From NCBI RefSeq assembly GCF_901875635.1, contig NZ_CABFMN010000106.1, forward strand, positions 62,001 through 126,000: DNA of 64,000 bases, read 5' to 3'. This document shows, in pieces, positions 8,260 through 19,410 of this stretch (position 1 is the first letter of the stretch; the number at the start of each line of letters is the position of its first letter). The notes beneath the pieces are model-generated. The model saw only the letters and a list, made by a program, of their open reading frames with translations, was not told the DNA's origin and searched no databases. Source of the DNA: Xylophilus ampelinus. GTDB lineage: Bacteria > Pseudomonadota > Gammaproteobacteria > Burkholderiales > Burkholderiaceae_C. A program made the translations under genes and the position numbers.

Positions 8260-9558
8260 TCAGACGCGGGCCGGCTCGCCCGCCTGCTCGCCGCGCGGGT
8301 CGTGCCCCACGACCAGCACCAGCACGAAACCCAGCACCGACAGAGAAGCCAGGAACATGACGGCATAGATGTCGTTGCCCATGCGGTCGCGCAGCAGGCC
8401 GAAGAGGGTCGGGCCGATGTAGCCGCCGAGGTTGCCGATGGAGTTGATCCAGGCGATCCCGGCAGCCGCCGCAGTGCCGCTGAGGATGGCGGTGGGCAGC
8501 GTCCAGAACACCGGCAGCGCGCTGAAGATGCCGAAGGCGGCCAGTGTCACGGCCGCCATCTTGGGCACCGGCGCACTGATCTCGGCGGCCGCCATGAGGC
8601 CGAGGAAGATGCAGGCCAGCGGCACCAGCAGGAAGCCCTTGCGCTCGCGCCTTGCATCGGACCAGCGCGTCCAAAGCAGCATGGCGATCGCGCCGACGAG
8701 GTACGGGAAGGCGTTGATGAAGCCGATCTCCACGTTGCCCAGGCCGCCGAACCCCTTGATGATCTGCGGCAGGAAGAAGCCCAGGCCATACAGCGGCACC
8801 GTGATGCCCATGTAGATGAAGCCCATCGCGATCACGCGCCAGTTGAGCAGCGACTGCTTCCAGGAAATCGCATGCAGCGATTCGCGGTTGCGGCGCTCGG
8901 CCTGGAGCGTGCCCTGCAGCCACTGGCGTTCCTCGTCCGTCAGCCATTTCGCGTCCTTGGGACCGTCGGGGAGGTAGACGAGCACGAAGAAGGTGAGGAT
9001 CACCGCCGGAATGGCTTCGAGGACGAACAGCCACTGCCAGCCGTGCATGCCGGCCACGCCTTCCATGTTCAGGATGTAGCCGGAGATGGGCGAGCCGATC
9101 ACGCTCGAGATGGGCACCGCGAACATGAACCAGCCCACGATGCGCGCACGGTACGCCGCGGGAAACCACAGCGTGAGGTAGAAGATGACGCCGGGGAAGA
9201 AGCCCGCCTCGGCCGCGCCGAGCAGGAAGCGCACGATGTTGAAGCTGGTCGCACCGCCCACCCAGGCCTGCGCTGCGGAGATCAGGCCCCAGCTGAGCAT
9301 GATGCGGGCGATCCACCGGCGAGCGCCGAAACGCTCGAGCGCCAAATTGCTGGGCACCTCGAGCAGGAAGTAGGCAATGAAGAAGATGCCCGCCGCGTTG
9401 CCGAACACGGTGGCCGTGAAGCCCAGATCCTTCGACATCGCCGCCCCGGCGAAGCCGAGGTTGACACGATCGAGGTAGGCGACGAAGTAGCTGACCATCA
9501 AGAGCGGCAGCAGCCGCCAGCTGATCTTGGACACGGTGCGTTGCGCGATGCCGTCCAT
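8260..9558 (-). CDS. MFS transporter, anion:cation symporter (ACS) family
   Basis: A 432-residue inner-membrane carrier with about 12 hydrophobic helices. The segment VSYFVAYLDRVNLGFAGAAM in helix 1 and the following loop (RVNLGFA, then LLEVPSNLALERFGARRWIA) are the hallmark of the ACS family, which moves organic anions such as sugar acids, tartrate, phthalate or 4-hydroxyphenylacetate. A clear AGGAG lies seven bases before the ATG at 9558, fixing the start. It is divergent from a DenD-like sugar-acid dehydrogenase gene, so a hydroxylated sugar acid such as an erythronate or threonate is a reasonable but unproven substrate. Confidence 0.88.
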   Translation of the reverse strand: MDGIAQRTVSKISWRLLPLLMVSYFVAYLDRVNLGFAGAAMSKDLGFTATVFGNAAGIFFIAYFLLEVPSNLALERFGARRWIARIMLSWGLISAAQAWVGGATSFNIVRFLLGAAEAGFFPGVIFYLTLWFPAAYRARIVGWFMFAVPISSVIGSPISGYILNMEGVAGMHGWQWLFVLEAIPAVILTFFVLVYLPDGPKDAKWLTDEERQWLQGTLQAERRNRESLHAISWKQSLLNWRVIAMGFIYMGITVPLYGLGFFLPQIIKGFGGLGNVEIGFINAFPYLVGAIAMLLWTRWSDARRERKGFLLVPLACIFLGLMAAAEISAPVPKMAAVTLAAFGIFSALPVFWTLPTAILSGTAAAAGIAWINSIGNLGGYIGPTLFGLLRDRMGNDIYAVMFLASLSVLGFVLVLVVGHDPRGEQAGEPARV

Positions 9559-9693
9559 GCGGAGTCTCCTGTTGTGGTTATGACGGCCGCCTGTCCCGAC
9601 GGCCGGGGCGGCAAGTATGTGCCTTTGAACCGATTCGTGCAGGCTCAGCCAGCGGTCAGCTTCGCCGCTAGACTGAACGCGAAGGAGACCCCC

Positions 9694-10710
9694 ATGAACA
9701 TCGTCATCACCGGCGGCGCCGGCTTCATCGGCGCGCGACTCGCACGCACCCTGCTCCGGCGCGGCACGCTCGCGCTCGCGGGCGGCGCGGCTCAGCCCAT
9801 CACCCGCATCACCCTGGTCGACCGCGCCCCGGCTCCGGCCGAGCTCGCGGCGGACGCCCGCATCGTCGCGGGCACTGGCGACCTCAATGCGCAACTGGCA
9901 GACCCGGCCGCCAACTTCTGGTCGCAGGCCCATGTCGTCTTCCACTTGGCGGCCGCCGTCAGCGGCGAGTGCGAGGCCGACTTCGACCTGGGCATGCGCA
10001 GCAACTTCGCCGCGACGCACGGGCTGCTGGAGCGGCTGCGGGCCGCCGGCACGCGGCCGGTGGTGGTGTTCTCCAGCTCCCTGGCAGTGTTCGGCGATTC
10101 GCCCGAGCAACCCCTGCCGCCCATGATCGGCGACACCACGCTGCCCACGCCACTCACCAGTTACGGCATCCAGAAATTCATCGGCGAGCAACTCGTGGCC
10201 GACTACACGCGAAAGGGCTTCGTGCGCGGGCGCAGCGTGCGCCTCATGACGGTGAGCGTGCGGCCCGGCAAGCCGAACGGCGCAGCATCGAGCTTCTTCA
10301 GTGGCATGGTGCGCGAGCCGCTGGCCGGCGTGCGCGCGCCCTGCCCCGTGCCCGACGACACGCCGGTCGCCCTGGCCTCGCCGGCGCGCACCATCGAGGG
10401 CATCCTGCGCGCCGCCGAAGCGAGCGAGGCCGAATGGGGCCCGCGCACCGCCCTCAACCTGCCCTCCCTGTCCACCACCGTGGGCGAAATGGCCGCCTCG
10501 CTCGGCCGCGTGGCAGGCCCCGAGGCGCTGGCGCTGCTCGACCGCACGCCCGACCCGGCCATCATGCGCATCGTCAAGACCTGGCCCGGGCGCTTCGAGA
10601 CGCCGCGCGCCCGCGCACTCGGCCTGGGCAGCGACACGTCGTTCGACGAGGTGATCCGCGACTACGTCCGTGAAAATCCCGACGCGGTGAAGATGGCAAT
10701 CAGGGCATAG
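9694..10710 (+). CDS. denD: NAD-dependent epimerase/dehydratase-family protein, D-erythronate dehydrogenase-like
   Basis: The 338-residue extended SDR has an N-terminal NAD-binding motif (IVITGGAGFIGARLARTLL), the active-site Ser region FSSSLAVFGD and the YxxxK pair in TSYGIQKFIGEQL. The long MTVSVRPGKPNGAASSFFS segment is characteristic of the DenD (D-erythronate 2-dehydrogenase) subfamily, which makes 2-oxo-tetronate in four-carbon acid-sugar catabolism. The ATG follows GGAG. It lies immediately upstream of, and on the same strand as, a TRAP transporter (63 bases to dctP), as in known acid-sugar operons, but the isomerase, kinase and decarboxylase of that pathway are not in this window. The exact substrate remains uncertain. 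Confidence 0.8.
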   Translation: MNIVITGGAGFIGARLARTLLRRGTLALAGGAAQPITRITLVDRAPAPAELAADARIVAGTGDLNAQLADPAANFWSQAHVVFHLAAAVSGECEADFDLGMRSNFAATHGLLERLRAAGTRPVVVFSSSLAVFGDSPEQPLPPMIGDTTLPTPLTSYGIQKFIGEQLVADYTRKGFVRGRSVRLMTVSVRPGKPNGAASSFFSGMVREPLAGVRAPCPVPDDTPVALASPARTIEGILRAAEASEAEWGPRTALNLPSLSTTVGEMAASLGRVAGPEALALLDRTPDPAIMRIVKTWPGRFETPRARALGLGSDTSFDEVIRDYVRENPDAVKMAIRA

Positions 10711-10773
10711 TCGGCGTCCTGCCTGCCGCAGCCCGTTCTGGGCCGCGGCCACTTTCCACCGAGGAGACACCCC

Positions 10774-11745
10774 ATGAAGTTGAACCGCTTGGCCTTCGGC
10801 CTGGTTCTCGGCTTCGGCATGGCCTGCGCCGCCATCGCGCAGACCACGATGAAGATCAGCATCTCGACCGCGCAGAACTCCCACCAGGGCGTCGCCATCG
10901 ACACCTTCGCCAAGGAAGTCGACAAGCGCACCGGCGGCCGCTACAAGGTCCAGACCTTCTACAACGGCTCGCTCGGCGGCGAGCGCGAATCGATCGAGGC
11001 GGTGCAGCTCGGCACGCAGGAGTTGGCCTTCTCGTCGACCGGCCCGGTGCCGAACTTCGTGCCCGAGACGAAGATCCTCGACGTGCCCTTCATGTTCCGC
11101 GACAAGGCGCATGCGCGCGCCGTGCTCGACGGCCCCATCGGCCAGGACCTGCTCAAGAAGTTCGACGCCAAGGGCTTCAAGGCGCTGGCCTGGGCCGAGA
11201 ACGGCTTCCGCCACATGACCAACAGCAAGCGCGACGTGAAGGAACCCGCCGACCTCAAGGGCCTGAAGATGCGCACCATGGAGAACCCGGTGCACATCGC
11301 GGCCTACAAGGGCTTCGGCATCATCACCACGCCGATGGCCTTCCCGGAAGTGTTCACCGCGCTGCAGCAGGGCACCGTCGACGGCCAGGAGAACCCGCTG
11401 CCCGTGATCATCTCGGCCAAGTTCGACCAGGTGCAGAAGCACCTCACGCTGACGGGCCATGTGTACTCGCCCTGCATCTTCGTGATGAACAAGGGTGTGT
11501 TCGACAAGCTGGCGCCGGCCGACCAGCAGGCCTTCCTCGACGCCGCCAAGGAAGCCGTCAAGGCCAACCGTGCGCGGGTGGACGAGGACGACGCCAAGGG
11601 CGTGGCCGACCTGCGCGCCAAGGGCATGACGGTGATCGACAACGTCGACAAGTCCAAGTTCGTCGCCGCGCTCGCACCGGTGAACGCCCAGTTCGAGAAG
11701 GACTTCGGCAAGGCCAACCTCGACAAGATCCGCGACTACAGGTGA
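10774..11745 (+). CDS. dctP: TRAP transporter substrate-binding protein, DctP family
   Basis: The 323-residue periplasmic receptor begins with a signal peptide (hydrophobic residues 7-20, likely cleavage after AIAQ) and continues with TTMKISISTAQNSHQGVAI, typical of DctP. The conserved carboxylate-contacting arginine area is seen in KGLKMRTMENPVHIAAYKG. A late segment, GTVDGQENP, is also diagnostic. It delivers organic acids or sugar acids to the DctQM permease encoded downstream. The neighbouring denD suggests a sugar-acid ligand. The 87-base gap to dctQ holds a repeat with a terminator-like hairpin, which would favour a high receptor-to-permease ratio. Confidence 0.92.
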   Translation: MKLNRLAFGLVLGFGMACAAIAQTTMKISISTAQNSHQGVAIDTFAKEVDKRTGGRYKVQTFYNGSLGGERESIEAVQLGTQELAFSSTGPVPNFVPETKILDVPFMFRDKAHARAVLDGPIGQDLLKKFDAKGFKALAWAENGFRHMTNSKRDVKEPADLKGLKMRTMENPVHIAAYKGFGIITTPMAFPEVFTALQQGTVDGQENPLPVIISAKFDQVQKHLTLTGHVYSPCIFVMNKGVFDKLAPADQQAFLDAAKEAVKANRARVDEDDAKGVADLRAKGMTVIDNVDKSKFVAALAPVNAQFEKDFGKANLDKIRDYR

Positions 11746-11756
11746 ACGCCCGGCAC

Positions 11757-11812
11757 GCTATCTTTTCGATAGCTGCCCGCGCCCGCCCAGCTTGGCCTGG
11801 CGGGCTTTTTTC
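11757..11812 (+). terminator. Family-1 repeat, copy b, with intrinsic terminator inside the TRAP operon
   Basis: Copy b starts with the same 17-mer palindrome as 1114-1130. Its second hairpin (left arm about 11781-11790, right arm CTGGCGGGC 11797-11805) is directly followed by six or more T residues, the classic form of a rho-independent terminator on the plus strand. It lies between dctP and dctQ, so read-through rather than a new transcript may limit permease synthesis. Confidence 0.75.
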
Positions 11813-11832
11813 TTTGCAAAGACTGGGTTGAG

Positions 11833-12327
11833 ATGAAAGAGATGTTCCTCGGGCTGGAGCGCCGAACCACGGCGCTCTCGATGGTCCTGGCGTGCCTGAT
11901 GCTGGTGATCGCGGCGTCGCTGGGCATGTTCCAGATCGTCACGCGCTTCGTGCTCGAGCAGCCGGCCGAGTGGAGCGAGATCCTGATCCGCGTGAGCCTG
12001 ATCTGGATGGTCTTCCTCGGCATCCCGATGGCCTTCCGCCAGGGCGCGATGGTGAGCGTGGACGTGCTCTACCGCTGGAGCCCGCCGAAGATCAAGCGCG
12101 TGCTCGACGCCGTGGTCAGCATCGCCGCACTGGCGCTGATGCTGGTCGTGCTGTGGTGGGGCTTCGACTACGCCATGCGCGGGCGCGTGCAGTCCATGGC
12201 CGGGCTGGAGAGCATCTCGATGGTGTGGGCGTACCTCGCGCTGCCCGTGGGCGCCGTGTTCTCGCTCATCGGCATCGTGGGCAACTACCTCGACCCGAAG
12301 CGCATGGAACTGGAGACCGCGCAATGA
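11833..12327 (+). CDS. dctQ: TRAP transporter small permease, DctQ family
   Basis: The 164-residue membrane protein has four hydrophobic segments. The stretch ILIRVSLIWMVFLGIPMAFR and the following AMVSVDVLY are typical of DctQ, the small subunit that pairs with DctM. It is encoded between dctP and dctM and serves the same Na+-coupled organic acid uptake. The ATG at 11833 has only a weak upstream purine signal (TTGAG). The gap to dctM is 34 bases and includes a good AAGGAG for that gene. Confidence 0.9.
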   Translation: MKEMFLGLERRTTALSMVLACLMLVIAASLGMFQIVTRFVLEQPAEWSEILIRVSLIWMVFLGIPMAFRQGAMVSVDVLYRWSPPKIKRVLDAVVSIAALALMLVVLWWGFDYAMRGRVQSMAGLESISMVWAYLALPVGAVFSLIGIVGNYLDPKRMELETAQ

Positions 12328-12361
12328 GGATCGCCCGTCATCTGCGGCAAGGAGTCCACGC

Positions 12362-13639
12362 ATGACCCCCGTGATGGTCGCCACGATGGTGCTGTGCTTC
12401 GCACTGTCGATTTCCGTCGCCGTCTCGATCGGCCTGGCCTCGGTGCTGGGCATGCAGGTCACCGGCGCGCCCATGCTGATCTCCGCCAAGGAGATGTTCA
12501 ACTCGATCAACAAGTTTCCGCTGGCGGCCATTCCCTTCTTCATCCTGGCCGGCAACCTGATGGAGACAGGCGGCATCTCGCGCCGGCTGGTGGAGTTCGC
12601 CAAGAGCATCGTGGGCGGCGTGCAGGGCGGCCTGCCGATGACCTGCGTGCTCACCTGCATGATCTTCGCGGCGGTGTCGGGCTCGTCGGTGGCCACCACC
12701 TTCGCCATCGGCGCCATCCTCATCCCGGCGCTGATCAAGCATGGCTACCCGACGAGCTACGCGGCCGCGTTGCAGGCCACGAGCGCCGAGCTGGGCGTGA
12801 TCATCCCGCCCTCGATCCCCATGATCCTCTACGGCGTGAGCGCCGAGGTGTCGATCGGCGAGCTGTTCATCGCCGGCTTCGGTCCCGGCATCCTGATCAG
12901 CGCCGCACTGATGCTCTTCGTCTGGGTCTACTGCAAGTGGAAGGGCTGGGGCAAGAACGACGGCGAAGGCCGCATGCCCTTCGGCAAGGCGCTCTGGCAG
13001 GCGGGTTGGGCGCTGCTGATGCCGGTCATCATCCTGGGGGGCATCTACGGCGGCGTCTTCACGCCGACGGAGGCCTCGGCGGTGGCGGTGTTCTATGCGC
13101 TGATCGTCGGCATGGTGATCTACCGGGAGATCAAGCTGCCCGACCTGTACAAGATCCTGCGCAAGTCGGTGATCTCCTCGTCGGTCATCATGTTCATCAT
13201 CGCGAACGCCGGCCTGTTCGCCTTCCTCATCACCCGCGCCGGCGTGCCCGAGGCGATCGGCCTGTGGCTCCAGGAAGTGCTCAAGTCGCCCGCGATGTTC
13301 CTGCTCGGCGTCAACGCCGCGCTCTTCGTCATCGGCATGTTCATCGAGACCAGCGCCGCGATCATCGTGCTGGCGCCCATCCTCGCGCCCGTGGCGCAGC
13401 ACTTCGGCATCGACCCAGTGCACTTCGGGCTCATCATGGTGGTGAACCTGGCGCTGGGCATGATCACCCCGCCCTTCGGCGTGAACCTGTTCGCTGCCTG
13501 CACGGTGGCGCGCATCTCGCTCGACCGCATCGTCACGCAGTTGATCCCCTTCGTGCTGGTCGTGCTGGCCTGCCTGATGGTGATCACCTACGTGCCCGCA
13601 ATCTCGCTGGGGCTGCGAGACCTGGTCTACGCGCGCTGA
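12362..13639 (+). CDS. dctM: TRAP transporter large permease, DctM family
   Basis: The 425-residue membrane subunit forms the translocation channel. It has about 12 hydrophobic helices and hallmark segments: AIPFFILAGNLMETGGISRRL, SGSSVATTFAIGAILIPALI (with the repeated substrate and Na+ binding loop) and EASAVAVFYALIVGM near the second repeat. VNLALGMITPPFGVNLFAAC near the C-terminus is nearly invariant in the family. It completes a full three-gene TRAP system with dctP and dctQ. No regulator lies beside it. Confidence 0.93.
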   Translation: MTPVMVATMVLCFALSISVAVSIGLASVLGMQVTGAPMLISAKEMFNSINKFPLAAIPFFILAGNLMETGGISRRLVEFAKSIVGGVQGGLPMTCVLTCMIFAAVSGSSVATTFAIGAILIPALIKHGYPTSYAAALQATSAELGVIIPPSIPMILYGVSAEVSIGELFIAGFGPGILISAALMLFVWVYCKWKGWGKNDGEGRMPFGKALWQAGWALLMPVIILGGIYGGVFTPTEASAVAVFYALIVGMVIYREIKLPDLYKILRKSVISSSVIMFIIANAGLFAFLITRAGVPEAIGLWLQEVLKSPAMFLLGVNAALFVIGMFIETSAAIIVLAPILAPVAQHFGIDPVHFGLIMVVNLALGMITPPFGVNLFAACTVARISLDRIVTQLIPFVLVVLACLMVITYVPAISLGLRDLVYAR

Positions 13640-13788
13640 AGCGCGCTTCACGAAGCTGTCACGGCCAGCGCGGATGCTCCCGCGCTGCGTCGAGGCGCCG
13701 TACGCTGCCGCTGACTGTCGGCACCGCGGGACGGGGTGCGGGGCGCAGCCGGGTAGAGTGACGCCCTGCTCCTACACCACCAGCCCCC

Positions 13789-14268
13789 ATGCGCCTCGCC
13801 TTCCCCATCACCGCCGCAGTCGCGGCTTTGCTCGCCCTCACCGCCCCCGCCGGCGCAGCCGAGGACGAACAGGCCGCGCGTTTCCAACGCGAGGACACCA
13901 ACGGCGACGGCTTTCTGAACAGCAGCGAGCGTGATGCGGCCGTGCGACGCGACTTCGACGAGACGGATGTCGACCGTGATGGCTTCCTGACCATCGCGGA
14001 GTACCAGCGCTGGATGGAACTCCATGTCCGCGGCGCCGGGGGCCGGCGCATCCCGTTGCCGCCCGCGGCCACCGCCTCGGTCGCACGCTGCTATTTCAGG
14101 ATGGTGGATAGCAACGGGGACGGAAAGCTCTCGCTGGCGGAGCAGCAGGTGCACGCGGCGCGTACCTTCCGGGCCCTCGACCGCGACGGCGACGGCCGCC
14201 TCACGCTGGCCGAGTCCAAGGGCGTGCCCGATCCCAAGGTGATGGGCCCCTCGCCCGTGTGCCGCTGA
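13789..14268 (+). CDS. Exported EF-hand calcium-binding protein
   Basis: The 159-residue protein has a Sec signal peptide (RLAFPITAAVAALLALTAPAG, likely cleavage after AGAA or AA) followed by four EF-hand loops: DTNGDGFLNSSE, DVDRDGFLTIAE, DSNGDGKLSLAE and DRDGDGRLTLAE. Each has the Asp/Asn at loop positions 1, 3 and 5, Gly at 6 and Glu at 12, so all four should bind calcium. A location in the periplasm is inferred. It stands alone between dctM and the glycine riboswitch, with no neighbour that suggests a partner. Its role may be calcium buffering or sensing. Confidence 0.85.
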   Translation: MRLAFPITAAVAALLALTAPAGAAEDEQAARFQREDTNGDGFLNSSERDAAVRRDFDETDVDRDGFLTIAEYQRWMELHVRGAGGRRIPLPPAATASVARCYFRMVDSNGDGKLSLAEQQVHAARTFRALDRDGDGRLTLAESKGVPDPKVMGPSPVCR

Positions 14269-14301
14269 CCGGCGCGCACCGCCGATCCACTACACTCCGC
14301 C

Positions 14302-14522
14302 GGGTCAGGAGAGAGCCCCGCGCGCAGACCGCAGCGGGGCCGCCGAAGGCGCAGGATCCACCATTCCGAACGCTCAGGCAAAAGGACTGACGACACGCCG
14401 GCCCAGCGCCGGCGTTCCCGGCTGGAGAGCGGGGCCCGACCTTCGCGTCGACGGCCCCCACCGAAGGAGCAAACCCCGATCGCTGGGGCGAATCTCTCAG
14501 GTACCAGGGACAGCAGGGGTGG
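14302..14522 (+). ncRNA. Tandem glycine riboswitch upstream of gcvT
   Basis: Two glycine aptamers are visible in series. The first (about 14302-14396) has the paired GGAGAGAGCCCC start, CCGAAGG, the CGAACGCTCAGGCAAAAGGA core and closing CTGACGAC. The second (about 14420-14522) has GGAGAGCGGGGC, ACCGAAGGAGCAAACCCC, GGCGAATCTCTCAGGTACC and CAGGGACAGCAGGGG. A short linker joins them, as in cooperative glycine riboswitches. The array ends about 54 bases before gcvT, so it probably turns on the gcvTHP operon when glycine is plentiful. There is no obvious terminator between array and start codon, so control may be at translation. Confidence 0.93.
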
Positions 14523-14575
14523 CCCGCGATTTGCGTCGCGGATGATGACTGCCCTGATTCCCGGAGACCTGCGCC

Positions 14576-15754
14576 ATGGCCTCTTCTGCCGATACCGCCG
14601 CCACCGCAACCGAACTGCGCCACACACCGCTGCACGCGCTGCACCTCGAGTTGGGCGGGCGCATGGTGCCCTTCGCCGGCTATTCGATGCCGGTGCAGTA
14701 CCCCGCCGGCCTGATGGCCGAGCACCGCCATACGCGCACGGCCGCCGGCCTGTTCGACATCTCGCACATGGGCCAGTTGCGCCTCGTCGGGCCCGAGGCC
14801 GCCGCCGCCTTCGAAACCTTGATGCCGGTCGACGTGATCGGCCTGGCGCCGGGCAAGCAGCGCTACGGCCTGCTGCTCAACGACGACGGCGGCATCGTCG
14901 ACGACCTCATGTTCTTCAACGAGGGGCACGACTCGCTGTTCGTGATCGTCAACGGCGCCTGCAAGGACGGCGACATCGCGCTCATCCAGCAGAAGATCGG
15001 CAGCCGCTGCCAGGTGCAGCCCCTGCCCGACCACGCGCTGCTCGCGCTGCAGGGCCCACAGGCCGCCGCGGTGCTGGCGCGCCTGTCGCCCGGCATCGAG
15101 CGCTTCGTGTTCATGACCGGCGGCGCCGTGAAGATCGGCGACGTGCCCGCCTTCGCCACGCGCAGCGGCTACACCGGCGAGGACGGCTTCGAGATCTCCG
15201 TCGCCGCGGCCGATGCCGAGCGCCTGGCGCGCCTGCTGCTCGCCCAGCCCGAGGTGCAGCCCATCGGCCTGGGCGCGCGCAACTCGCTGCGGCTCGAGGC
15301 CGGCCTGTGCCTGTACGGCAACGACCTCGACCCCACGACCACGCCGGTCGAAGCCTCGCTCACCTGGGCCATCCAGAAGGTGCGCCGCGCCGGCGGTGCG
15401 CGCGAGGGCGGCTTCCCGGGTGCTATGAAGGTGATAGCGCAGCTCGCAGCATCCACGGGCGCTGCAGGCCATTTCGATCATGAAACGCTGAGGCGCAAGC
15501 GCGTGGGCCTCGTCGCCCTGGAACGGGTGCCCGTGCGCGAAGGCACGGTGCTGCGCAACGCCGAGGGCACCGACGTCGGCCTCGTCACCAGCGGCCTGCT
15601 CGGCCCCACGGTGGACCGCCCGATCGCCATGGCCTACGTCGCCACCGCCTATGCCGAGCCCGGCACGCGCATCGACGCCATCGTGCGCGGCAAGGCGGTG
15701 CCAATGGAAGTGACGCAGATGCCCTTCGTGCCGGCCCGCTACTTCCGCGGCTGA
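14576..15754 (+). CDS. gcvT: Aminomethyltransferase, glycine cleavage system T protein
   Basis: The 392-residue protein transfers the methylene group from the lipoyl-bound aminomethyl of GcvH to tetrahydrofolate, releasing ammonia. It is recognised by HLELGGRMVPFAGYSMPVQY, LFDISHMGQL, RSGYTGEDGFEI and RNSLRLEAGLCLYGNDLD. It is the first gene behind the glycine riboswitch and precedes gcvH and gcvP. It is about 20 residues longer than usual: residues about 283-303 (MKVIAQLAAS, then GHFDHE) replace the short loop after GGFPGA, and the DNA there closely resembles the family-1 intergenic repeat. The frame is intact and all catalytic regions are present, so it should be functional. Confidence 0.95.
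   Translation: MASSADTAATATELRHTPLHALHLELGGRMVPFAGYSMPVQYPAGLMAEHRHTRTAAGLFDISHMGQLRLVGPEAAAAFETLMPVDVIGLAPGKQRYGLLLNDDGGIVDDLMFFNEGHDSLFVIVNGACKDGDIALIQQKIGSRCQVQPLPDHALLALQGPQAAAVLARLSPGIERFVFMTGGAVKIGDVPAFATRSGYTGEDGFEISVAAADAERLARLLLAQPEVQPIGLGARNSLRLEAGLCLYGNDLDPTTTPVEASLTWAIQKVRRAGGAREGGFPGAMKVIAQLAASTGAAGHFDHETLRRKRVGLVALERVPVREGTVLRNAEGTDVGLVTSGLLGPTVDRPIAMAYVATAYAEPGTRIDAIVRGKAVPMEVTQMPFVPARYFRG
15422..15485 (+). repeat. Family-1 repeat-like segment inside gcvT, copy d
   Basis: GCTATGAAGGTGATAGC (15422-15438) matches the first palindrome of the family-1 repeat in position and pattern. It is followed by ACGGGCGCTGCAGGCCATTT, which parallels ACGGGCGCCGCGGCCATTTT of the copy at 58340, and ends in a CAT-AAA tail as the other copies do. 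It keeps the reading frame and encodes about 21 residues of GcvT. This is a comparison by eye, not an alignment score. Confidence 0.6.
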
Positions 15755-15809
15755 ACACCTCCTTTTTTTCTCTCTCTCATCTTTACCACCCCTTCCACGA
15801 GGAGTCTTC

Positions 15810-16187
15810 ATGAGCAACGTCAAGTACACCAAGGACCACGAGTGGGTCGCCACCGACGACAACGCCACCGCCACGGTCGGCATCACGGTGCATGCGCAGG
15901 ACGCGCTGGGCGACGTGGTGTTCGTCGACCTGCCCGAGGTGGGCAAGGCCTTCACGCAGGGCGAAGTGGCCGGCGTGGTGGAGTCGGTCAAGGCGGCCGC
16001 CGACGTGTACATGCCCGTGACCGGCGAGATCACCGAGGTCAACGAGGCGCTGCGCGCCGACCCGTCGCTGGCCAACAGCGACCCGACCGGCACGGGCTGG
16101 TTCTTCAAGGTGCGCCTGTCCGAGCCCGCCCAGCTCGACGCCCTGCTCGACGCCACGGCCTACGAGAAGTTCTCGGCCGAGTCCTGA
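15810..16187 (+). CDS. gcvH: Glycine cleavage system H protein
   Basis: The 125-residue lipoyl carrier shuttles the aminomethyl group between the P, T and L proteins. The lipoylation site is Lys61 in GVVESVKAAADVYMP, and the N-terminus (KYTKDHEWV) and length fit the family exactly. A strong GAGGAG precedes the ATG at 15810. The 55-base gap after gcvT includes a T-rich run (about 15763-15773) without a clear hairpin. gcvP follows after a spacer that contains a long palindrome. Confidence 0.96.
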   Translation: MSNVKYTKDHEWVATDDNATATVGITVHAQDALGDVVFVDLPEVGKAFTQGEVAGVVESVKAAADVYMPVTGEITEVNEALRADPSLANSDPTGTGWFFKVRLSEPAQLDALLDATAYEKFSAES

Positions 16188-16198
16188 AATCGGACTTC

Positions 16199-16303
16199 AG
16201 GACGCAGAGGGCGCCAAGATTCCGCAGAAGACGCAGAAGGGCAGCCGAAAGATTGCTTTGAATCTTTTGCGCCCTTTGCGAAACCTTTGCGTCCTCTGCG
16301 TCC
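16199..16303. repeat. Long imperfect palindrome between gcvH and gcvP
   Basis: The left arm (from about 16199, GGACGCAGAGGGCGC and GCAGAAGACGCAGAAGG) is complementary to the right arm (about 16261-16303, GCGCCCTTTGCG, then CCTTTGCGTCCTCTGCGTCC). The RNA would fold into a hairpin of roughly 40 base pairs. It begins 12 bases after the gcvH stop and ends about 38 bases before gcvP. Its compound structure of short GCAGA-type units suggests a mobile or repetitive element; no other copy is in the window. Confidence 0.75.
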
Positions 16304-16340
16304 GGCTGTCCGTTCCCGCATCCCGACCCTGCCCATCGCC

Positions 16341-19241
<2,901 letters not shown>

Positions 19242-19310
19242 CGCGCCGCTGGCGCTGACCGGGAGGCGGCAACGCGGCCGTCGCTTGCCCATGCGCATTC
19301 GACCGCCGGG

Positions 19311-19374
19311 ACCGTTCGGGCTGAGCCCGTCGAAGCCCAGCGCGAGGCTTCGACAAGCTCAGCCCGAACGGTTC
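19311..19374. repeat. Family-3 inverted repeat, complete copy
   Basis: The left arm (CCGTTCGGGCTGAGCCCGTC, from 19312, then GAAGCC) and right arm (GGCTTCGACAAGCTCAGCCC, from 19346, then GAACGG) form a hairpin of about 26 base pairs with a short loop. It lies between the convergent genes gcvP and the alpha/beta hydrolase. A truncated copy is at 55867. Sequences of this type (GTTCGGGCTGAGCxTGTCGAAGC) are widespread dispersed repeats in Proteobacteria. Confidence 0.85.
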
Positions 19375-19410
19375 CGGTTCTCGACGACCGGATGTAAATT
19401 CAAATCGACC

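Noticed and set aside
8260..11460. 1066-residue open frame on the minus strand
   Set aside because: Only the part up to 9558 encodes a real MFS protein. The upstream part is Arg/Ala/His-rich and antisense to denD and dctP, an artefact of high GC.
15755..15809. T-rich run after gcvT as a terminator
   Set aside because: There is a run of T but no stable hairpin before it, and gcvH must be expressed with gcvT, so I do not call a terminator.
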